DNA of 14,725 bases from DASZCR01 sp035942915 (GTDB taxonomy: Bacteria > Acidobacteriota > Blastocatellia > Pyrinomonadales > Pyrinomonadaceae), in contig DASZCR010000260.1 of NCBI GenBank assembly GCA_035942915.1, positions 1-14,725 of the forward strand, in the 5' to 3' direction. The notes under the pieces were generated by a model, which saw only the letters and a program-made list of their open reading frames with translations, did not search any database and was not told the DNA's origin. How positions within the stretch are numbered: the first letter of the stretch is position 1; each line of letters opens with the position of its first letter. Position numbers and translations under genes: made by a program. Below, piece by piece: positions 8,992 to 14,725 of the stretch.

Positions 8992-8997
8992 AAGAGG
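8992..8997 (+). promoter_or_regulatory. Ribosome-binding site for the C-C protein
   Basis: AAGAGG lies 8 bases before ATG at 9006. This favours that start over the in-frame TTG at 8985, which would add 7 residues. Confidence 0.6.
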
Positions 8998-9005
8998 CCG
9001 TTGAC

Positions 9006-11867
9006 ATGAAAACAGACCGCTTAGCTCTGCTGAAAAATCTCTCACCGGCGAAGCGCGCCCTGCTGCTCAAGTCTCTACGCGCGGAGGCGGCGCATCAAGA
9101 GGAGCCGGACGTTATCGCCCGGCGCACGGGCAATGCGCCCGCGCCGCTCTCGTTTGCCCAGCAGCGTCTCTGGTTCCTCGACCAGTTAGACCCGAACAAT
9201 TCCGCTTACAACATCGCGCGCGCCATCCGTCTGACGGGGCCGCTCGACCGGGACGCCTTAGAGCGCACCATCAACGAGATAGTCCGCCGCCACGAAGCCC
9301 TCCGCACCTCCTTCCAGACCGTCAACGGAGAGGCCGTGCAGGTGATAGCTCCGACTCAGCGCGTCGCGCTCAAGGTGACGCATCTGCCAGAACGCAGCCG
9401 CGAAGAGTTGGAAGCCGAAGCGCGGCGTCTCGCTATCGAGCACGCGCGGCAACCTTTCAATCTCTCGACAGGACCGCTGCTGCGTGTCGGCCTGCTCAGG
9501 CTCGCCGAAGAAGAGCACATCTTCCTGCTCGTCATGCATCACATCATCTCCGATGCATGGTCTGAAGGATTGTTCGTCTGGGAGACGACGGCTCTCTACG
9601 AAGCCTTCGTCAAAGGGCAACCGTCGCCGCTGCCTGAACTGCCGATTCAATATGCCGACTTCGCCATCTGGCAGCGCGAGCGAATGCAGGGCGAAGTGCT
9701 CGATAAGCATCTCGCTTACTGGAAGCGACAACTCGGCGGCCAACTGCCCGTGCTTGAGTTGCCGACTGACCGGCCTCGACCGTCGGCGCAGACTTTTCGC
9801 GGAACTTATCACCACTTCATGCTCTCGCGCGACGCCTCGGATGCGCTCAAAGCCCTCGCGCGCCGCGAAGATGTAACGCTGTTCATGACGCTGCTGGCGA
9901 CCTTCCAGACGCTGCTCTACAGCTACACCGGACAGCAGGATGTCATCGTCGGCACGCCGATAGCAGGCCGCAACCGCGTGGAAATCGAAGGGCTTATCGG
10001 CCTGTTCATCAACATTCTGGCCTTACGCGTAAACCTCTCAGGCGACCCTCCCTTCCGTGAACTTCTCGGTCGCGTGCGCGAAGTCGTCCTCGGCGCATAC
10101 GAGCATCAGGATTTGCCGTTCGAGAAGCTGGTCGCGGAGTTGCAACTGAGCCGCGACGCGAGCCGCGCCTCGATAGTTCAAGTCGGATTCGACCTGCACA
10201 ACGAGCCGCGGCCGCCGCTGGGGCTGTCGAACCTGAAGCTGAATCCTGTGGAACTGGAAACCGGCACGGCCACCGCCGACCTGATTCTCTACATGCGCGA
10301 GAAGGATGAAGGGCTGCAAGGTCTGCTCGAATACAACACGGACTTGTTCGACGCCGCCACCATCGAACGCATCGCCGAACGCTTCAGCGCACTGGTCGAA
10401 GCCGTCGCCGCAAACCCGGAGCAGCGGCTCTCATCTCTGCGCGACGCGATAGGACTCGCCGCGTCGCCCGCGAAGGTTAAGAGCGGTAAGGCCGAGACCT
10501 TCGACGACATCTACGAACACTCGAACCTGACGAAGTACCAACTGCTCATCTGGTTCGGCCAGAAGTTGAATCCGCAGATGCCCATCTACATCAACGCCTT
10601 CAACTTCCTTATCAAAGTGCCGCTTGAACGCGAGCACTTCGAGAGAGCTTTTGCGACGCTGGTTAATTCGAGCGATGCCTTGCGCACCACGTTCGACGAG
10701 GTTGGCGGCTGGCCGCGCCAAAGGCTCGTCGAATCGCTCCCCTACAAAATGGATTACGTAGACCTCTCGCATCACGCCGACCCGCACGCGGCAGCCCGCG
10801 CGTGGTCTGACGAACGGCTTCAGATTCCTTTCGATTTCGGCGAGCGATTGTTCGACTCGGCGCTGATTAAACTGTCGGAGCAGGAGACCATCTGGTTTCT
10901 GAACATCCATCACATCATCTGCGATGCGTGGTCATACACGGTGGCTTTCAAGCTCATGTCGGAACTCTACGGTCGCTCGCTCGCAGGCCGTCTGGAAGAG
11001 AGGGTAGAGCTTCCGCACTTTCAGGATTACATAGATTACGAGCGCGCCCTGCGCGGCTCTGTGCAGTACGCGGAGGCCGAAGCCTTCTGGAAAAAACGGC
11101 TCGGCGCAGAGACCGAGCCTCTCAGGTTCTACGGTCGCGTCCCCGACATACAGACGACGCGCGTGCAGCGCGTCTCCTGCGACATCGGCGTCGAGCGCAC
11201 GAAGAAGCTCAAACAGGTAGCTCAACGCGAAGAGCTCTTCACCAAATCCCTGAACGCGACGCTGGCTAACATCGAGGCGGCCGTCCTGTGCGCTTATCTG
11301 TATCGCATCAGCGGCAACCGGCTCATCTCCATCGGCCTGCCTTATCACAACCGGCGCACCAAACCCTTTCAGGAGACTATCGGGCTGTTCATGCAGATTA
11401 TTCCGATTCAAATCCCCATCGAAAGCGACGACACGTTTGTCACGCTGGTCAGGAAGATTGCGCGCGAAAACGTCGAGGGGCTGCGTTATCGTGAATTTCC
11501 CATCGGGAATCCGAGCCGGAAGCGTGCCTACGAAGTTGAGTGCAACTTTATCTCGGCCTCGTTCGGCGACTTCAACGGCGCGCCCGCACAGATTAATTGG
11601 CTCCATCCCGGTCACGGAAACGAGAGCCTCGCGCTTCAGTTGCACGACTTCGGCAAAGTCGGGAGCCTGACGGCCGAGTTCGATTTCCACCGCGACGTGT
11701 TCGACGATGAGCAACGCCCTCAGGCCGTCCGGCACTTCCTACAAATTCTGGACGCCTTCCTCGAAGACCCGCACTGTCAGGTCAATCGCACAGACCTTAT
11801 CTCGATGGGCGTGCAGAAGGAAAGAATCTCGTCTTTAGAGGATGAAGTGGTCTTTGATTTCGATTGA
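9006..11867 (+). CDS. Free-standing tandem condensation-domain protein (C-C)
   Basis: About 953 residues holding two condensation domains and nothing else: no adenylation motifs and no GGxS carrier site. A short N-terminal linker (LSPAKRALLLKSLR) resembles the helical linker that precedes LCL domains. C1 begins with PLSFAQQRLWFLDQL (from 47) and has HHIISDAWS (178 onward) and HQDLPFEKLV, like a standard LCL domain. C2 (about 507-953) is a divergent type: NLTKYQLLIWFGQKLNPQM near its start, HHIICDAWS (His635, His636, Asp640) and SIGLPYHNRR. In both domains the Gly of HHxxxDG is Ala, while the catalytic second His and the Asp remain. It must work in trans on carrier-bound or free substrates from neighbouring proteins. 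The next gene begins with a condensation domain lacking its catalytic half, a possible partner. C2 could instead release or cap the chain using a free amine or alcohol. Confidence 0.93.
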   Translation: MKTDRLALLKNLSPAKRALLLKSLRAEAAHQEEPDVIARRTGNAPAPLSFAQQRLWFLDQLDPNNSAYNIARAIRLTGPLDRDALERTINEIVRRHEALRTSFQTVNGEAVQVIAPTQRVALKVTHLPERSREELEAEARRLAIEHARQPFNLSTGPLLRVGLLRLAEEEHIFLLVMHHIISDAWSEGLFVWETTALYEAFVKGQPSPLPELPIQYADFAIWQRERMQGEVLDKHLAYWKRQLGGQLPVLELPTDRPRPSAQTFRGTYHHFMLSRDASDALKALARREDVTLFMTLLATFQTLLYSYTGQQDVIVGTPIAGRNRVEIEGLIGLFINILALRVNLSGDPPFRELLGRVREVVLGAYEHQDLPFEKLVAELQLSRDASRASIVQVGFDLHNEPRPPLGLSNLKLNPVELETGTATADLILYMREKDEGLQGLLEYNTDLFDAATIERIAERFSALVEAVAANPEQRLSSLRDAIGLAASPAKVKSGKAETFDDIYEHSNLTKYQLLIWFGQKLNPQMPIYINAFNFLIKVPLEREHFERAFATLVNSSDALRTTFDEVGGWPRQRLVESLPYKMDYVDLSHHADPHAAARAWSDERLQIPFDFGERLFDSALIKLSEQETIWFLNIHHIICDAWSYTVAFKLMSELYGRSLAGRLEERVELPHFQDYIDYERALRGSVQYAEAEAFWKKRLGAETEPLRFYGRVPDIQTTRVQRVSCDIGVERTKKLKQVAQREELFTKSLNATLANIEAAVLCAYLYRISGNRLISIGLPYHNRRTKPFQETIGLFMQIIPIQIPIESDDTFVTLVRKIARENVEGLRYREFPIGNPSRKRAYEVECNFISASFGDFNGAPAQINWLHPGHGNESLALQLHDFGKVGSLTAEFDFHRDVFDDEQRPQAVRHFLQILDAFLEDPHCQVNRTDLISMGVQKERISSLEDEVVFDFD
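9271..9307 (+). repeat. 37-bp perfect repeat, copy 2
   Basis: Second copy, in C1 of the C-C protein, in the same reading frame and domain position as nt 3073-3109. Identity at silent sites points to recent duplication or gene conversion between condensation domains. Confidence 0.9.
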
Positions 11868-11878
11868 GTTGTCAGGCC

Positions 11879-11893
11879 GCCCCGCAACGGGGC
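11879..11893 (+). promoter_or_regulatory. Small GC hairpin between the C-C gene and the next NRPS gene
   Basis: GCCCCG-CAA-CGGGGC forms a 6-bp stem with a 3-base loop, 11 bases after the stop of the C-C gene. It is followed after about eight bases by a weak T-rich stretch (ATTTCTTAATT). It could be a leaky terminator, an mRNA-stability hairpin or chance. The U-tract is too poor for a confident intrinsic terminator. Confidence 0.35.
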
Positions 11894-11926
11894 ACGAAAC
11901 ATTTCTTAATTCCAAAGCTTTCACAC

Positions 11927-11932
11927 AAGGGA
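11927..11932 (+). promoter_or_regulatory. Ribosome-binding site of the second NRPS gene
   Basis: AAGGGA lies 5 bases before ATG at 11938. It supports this start over the in-frame ATG at 11842, which overlaps the previous gene and has AGAGG directly against it. Confidence 0.65.
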
Positions 11933-11937
11933 CGCAT

Positions 11938-14725
11938 ATGAGCGAGGCACAACAGACTGCGAGGGTCGCTTCCGAGAGGGTTGCTCCCGAGAAGGTTGCT
12001 TCCGAAGACCTTCTCGCGCAGCAACTATACTGGGTCAACAAACTGTCAGGAGAATGGCCGGAGACATCTCTCATCGTTGAGGTCGTCGAGTTGCCGAAAG
12101 AGGCGGGCGAGTTTCAACACTATCCTTTCACACTGCCTGCCGACGTGTCGGAGAGAATCTTCAAGTCGAGCAAACGCGCCGAGCTTTCCATCTACTCGAT
12201 TCTCGTCTCGGCGCTGACCATCATGCTCTACAAATACACCGGACAGCGCGACATGGTCGTCGGCTCGCCGGTCTATCAACCCGAACTCAGAGACGGCGCG
12301 CGGAATCACCTTGTCCCTCTGCGCTTCCAACTCGAACCACAGCTTGCCTATAAGGATTACCTCCTGCGGCGCGTCAGGCCGACTATCATCGAGGCTTACG
12401 GCAATCAGGATTATCCTTTTGAGAAGGTCGTCGAGTTGCTGAATCTCGTGCCCGCAGACGGACGCTCTTCGGCCATCGACATCGTGATTCTCCTGTCGAA
12501 CATTCACCGCGAGGCGGGACTTGAAGACGTAGGCAACAGCCTGACCTTCATTTTCCACGCTGACGAGCAAGCCATTACGGGCGAGGTCAAATACAACGCG
12601 TCAATCCTCCGCAAAGAAACCGTCGAACAGTTCATCAATCACTACACGACGCTGCTACGGTCGCTGCTTCAGAACGTGAGCACAACGCTGGCGGAGGCGA
12701 ATCCGCTGACGCCCGAAGAAGAGCACGAGCTTCTCATCGGCTTCAACGAGACGGCCGCTTCGTTCCCGTTCGACAGGACGCTTTCCGTGCTGTTTGAGGA
12801 ACAGGTGGCGAAGACGCCGCACCGTCCGGCCGTCATCTCCGACGGCCAGACACACACCTACGCAGAGTTGAACACACGCGCTAACCGGATGGCGCATCGC
12901 CTGAAGGCTCTCGGCGTCGCGCCGGAAGTGCTCGTCACGCTGCTGTCGCGTCGCAACACGGATTTGCTGACAGCCATTCTCGCAGTCTTCAAAGCGGGAG
13001 GTGCGTATCTGCCGCTCGACCCGCTCTATGCGCCGAAGCGTGTGGCGCAGGTCTTGAGCCGGAGCAAAAGCCCGCTGGTGTTGGTTTCTGAGGAGTTGCG
13101 CGAGGCGTTTGCAGCCGCGCTCGATAACATTGCCGCTGAGGAACGTCCGCAGGTGGTGCTCATCGAAGAACTGCTCGCAGCGGGAGGCGTAGAGGAGAAC
13201 CCGCCGAGCGTGTGTGCGCCGAACAATCTCGCCTACGTTATCTACACTTCCGGCTCGACGGGAGTGCCCAAAGGGGCGATGTTAGAGCATCGCGGCATGC
13301 TCAATCACCTCTATCTCAAGATTGCCGATTTAAATCTCACCGAAGAAGACATCGTCGCGCAGACGGCATCACAGTCCTTCGACATTTCTGTGTGGCAGTT
13401 CCTCAGCATCCTGCTGGTCGGCGGGCAGGTTCAGATTGTTGCAGACGATGTCGCGCACGACCCGCAGCAGTTGTTGGAGTTGGTCGAGCGAGACGGCGTC
13501 ACCATCCTTGAGATTGTTCCTTCGCTGCTCGGCGCGGCGCTGCTTGAGATGAACACGATTGAGGATTTTCGTCCGAGCCTGTCGGCTCTGAGGTGGCTGC
13601 TGGTGACGGGCGAAGCTCTGCCGCCGGAATTGTGCAGTCAATGGCTGGACATCTATCCGAATGTTCCTCTGCTGAACGCTTACGGCCCGACCGAATGCTC
13701 TGACGACGTGACGCATTTCGCGCTCTTCGAGCCGTTGCCCGAAGGCTATCTGCAAACCCCCATCGGGCGACCTGTCGCCAATACGCAGATTTACATTCTC
13801 AACGAGGCTTTGATGCCCGTGCCCTGCGGCGTGCCCGGCGAGATTTACGTCGGCGGCGTGGGCGTCGGGCGCGGTTATCTTGGCGAGCAGGGGCGCACGG
13901 CAGAGGTCTTCATCGCCAATCCCTTCAGCGCCGAAGCCGGAGCGCGGCTCTATAAGACGGGCGATTTAGGCCGCTTCCACGCGGACGGAAATATAGAGTT
14001 TCTGGGAAGGGTTGACCAGCAGGTCAAGATACGCGGATACCGCATCGAACTGGGAGAGATTGAGACGGTGATGAGGCATCATCCCGGCGTGCGCGAAGCG
14101 GTCGTGCTGGCGCGTCAGGATTATGGAGGCGAGAAACGGCTGGTCGGGTACGTCGTCGCCGCGCAGGAGCCGGCGCTTGAGTTGGATGACCTGCGCGAGT
14201 TTCTGCTCGAACGGCTGGCCGACTATATGGTTCCGACGGCCTTCGTCCGCATGGACGCTCTGCCCTTATCCGTGAACGGGAAGATTGACCGTCGCCATCT
14301 GCCCGCGCCGGAACGAACGGCGTCGGACTTGGCGCAGGAGTACGTCGAGCCTCGCAACGCGGTCGAGCAGAAGTTGGCGGAGATTTGGGCGGAAGTGCTG
14401 CGGCTCGAAAACGTCGGCATCCACGACAACTTCTTCGAGCTGGGCGGCGACTCGATTCTCAGCATCCATATCATCGCCAAAGCCAATCAGGCGGGACTGC
14501 GTCTGACGCCCAAACAGATTTTTGAACACCAAACCATCGCCGAGTTGGCCGCCGTCGCGAACACCACTTCGGCCGTGCAGGCCGAATCGGGGATGGTTAC
14601 GGGGCAGATTCCGCTGACGCCGATTCAACATTGGTTCTTCGAGCAGGAGATGCGCGACCCACACCATTTCAATCAGACCATCATGCTCGAAGTCAGACAA
14701 AAGCTCGACCCGACGGCCTTGCAGG
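11938..14725 (+). CDS. NRPS, truncated C-A(Dab-like)-PCP-E(start); 3' end missing
   Basis: Open from ATG 11938 to the right edge with no stop (929 complete codons). After a short repeat-bearing N-terminus it has the C-terminal part of a condensation domain (about 27-265: QQLYWVNKLSGEWP, LYKYTGQRDMVVGSPV, GNQDYPFEKVVELL). The N-terminal half with HHxxxDG is absent. A3 follows (about 280-790: YVIYTSGSTGVPKG from 433, FDISVW 481-486, NAYGPTE from 580, NGKIDRR with Lys782). The PCP has LGGDSI with Ser839. Next comes IPLTPIQHWFFEQ (from 891) and HFNQ, typical of the start of an epimerization domain, and LGGDS carriers usually precede such domains. The pocket code by hand alignment is DIWELTADDK; Glu at position 278 suits a basic side chain, and it resembles 2,4-diaminobutyrate codes (DIWELT...). 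It probably installs a D-configured basic residue. Lys or Orn remain possible substrates. Confidence 0.95.
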   Translation, partial: MSEAQQTARVASERVAPEKVASEDLLAQQLYWVNKLSGEWPETSLIVEVVELPKEAGEFQHYPFTLPADVSERIFKSSKRAELSIYSILVSALTIMLYKYTGQRDMVVGSPVYQPELRDGARNHLVPLRFQLEPQLAYKDYLLRRVRPTIIEAYGNQDYPFEKVVELLNLVPADGRSSAIDIVILLSNIHREAGLEDVGNSLTFIFHADEQAITGEVKYNASILRKETVEQFINHYTTLLRSLLQNVSTTLAEANPLTPEEEHELLIGFNETAASFPFDRTLSVLFEEQVAKTPHRPAVISDGQTHTYAELNTRANRMAHRLKALGVAPEVLVTLLSRRNTDLLTAILAVFKAGGAYLPLDPLYAPKRVAQVLSRSKSPLVLVSEELREAFAAALDNIAAEERPQVVLIEELLAAGGVEENPPSVCAPNNLAYVIYTSGSTGVPKGAMLEHRGMLNHLYLKIADLNLTEEDIVAQTASQSFDISVWQFLSILLVGGQVQIVADDVAHDPQQLLELVERDGVTILEIVPSLLGAALLEMNTIEDFRPSLSALRWLLVTGEALPPELCSQWLDIYPNVPLLNAYGPTECSDDVTHFALFEPLPEGYLQTPIGRPVANTQIYILNEALMPVPCGVPGEIYVGGVGVGRGYLGEQGRTAEVFIANPFSAEAGARLYKTGDLGRFHADGNIEFLGRVDQQVKIRGYRIELGEIETVMRHHPGVREAVVLARQDYGGEKRLVGYVVAAQEPALELDDLREFLLERLADYMVPTAFVRMDALPLSVNGKIDRRHLPAPERTASDLAQEYVEPRNAVEQKLAEIWAEVLRLENVGIHDNFFELGGDSILSIHIIAKANQAGLRLTPKQIFEHQTIAELAAVANTTSAVQAESGMVTGQIPLTPIQHWFFEQEMRDPHHFNQTIMLEVRQKLDPTALQ
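11965..12009 (+). repeat. Three 15-bp tandem repeats encoding VA(S/P)E(R/K/D)
   Basis: Three imperfect 15-bp units (11965-11979, 11980-11994, 11995-12009) encode VASER, VAPEK and VASED at residues 10-24. They sit directly before the truncated condensation domain. The charged, Ala-rich segment could be a flexible linker or part of a docking element. Confidence 0.8.
12016..12735 (+). other. Truncated condensation domain lacking the catalytic half
   Basis: Only the region equivalent to the segment after HHxxxDG is present, aligning with AYWREKLGGELP onward in the first NRPS gene. No His-His-x3-Asp motif occurs in the roughly 25 residues before it. The upstream sequence in this frame is open only back to a TAG at 11836-11838 and codes nothing C-like, while the preceding gene's C2 domain is itself complete. 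So this is a genuine half domain rather than a simple frameshift. Confidence 0.85.

Noticed and set aside
10932..11735. 267-codon open frame on the - strand
   Set aside because: Antisense shadow of the second condensation domain of the C-C protein.
11842..11844. In-frame ATG as the start of the second NRPS gene
   Set aside because: It overlaps the end of the previous gene, has no properly spaced ribosome-binding site, and the added residues do not look like any C-domain part.
11868..11937. A frameshift having removed the N-terminal half of the condensation domain
   Set aside because: The gap is only 70 bases and the upstream gene already ends with a complete condensation domain, so no lost half is present in another frame.

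Overview
The window is the interior of a non-ribosomal peptide synthetase (NRPS) biosynthetic locus. Both ends are cut: the first gene enters from the left and the last runs off the right. Four genes lie on the + strand with gaps of about 51, 33 and 70 bases, so they look like one operon. No RNA genes, insertion sequences, CRISPR arrays, regulators, transporters or thioesterase are visible. G+C is about 60% by eye, codon use is GC-rich, and ribosome-binding sites are AGGA-like. This suggests a soil or biofilm Gram-negative bacterium (Acidobacteriota, myxobacteria or similar), but no marker gene fixes the taxon.

Layout. (1) nt 1-7262: NRPS with order C(partial)-A1-PCP-C-A2[monooxygenase insert]-PCP. 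A1 has a hand-read specificity code DLFNNALTYK, which I recognise as an alanine code. A2 reads VDWVVSLADK, one change from the beta-alanine code VDWVISLADK. A2 is interrupted by a complete luciferase-like FMN monooxygenase domain. (2) nt 7314-8972: a PLP-dependent decarboxylase resembling PanP-type aspartate 1-decarboxylase, which would make beta-alanine. (3) nt 9006-11867: a protein made only of two condensation domains, with no adenylation or carrier domain. Both have HHxxxDA in place of HHxxxDG. (4) nt 11938 to the end: an NRPS that starts with only the C-terminal part of a condensation domain, then A3 (code DIWELTADDK, diaminobutyrate-like), PCP, and the beginning of an epimerization domain.

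Working model (inference). The decarboxylase makes beta-alanine from aspartate. A2 activates it and the embedded monooxygenase oxidises it, after an alanine has been added by module 1. The free-standing C-C protein may then provide condensation in trans, possibly for the next synthetase, whose own C domain lacks the catalytic half. That synthetase adds a basic residue, probably as the D-isomer.

Two evolutionary signals stand out. The A1 segment (about nt 1100-2350) is much lower in G+C and rich in AGA/AGG codons compared with its flanks, consistent with an A-domain exchange inside the gene. A perfect 37-base match between condensation domains of genes 1 and 3 suggests recent duplication or gene conversion.
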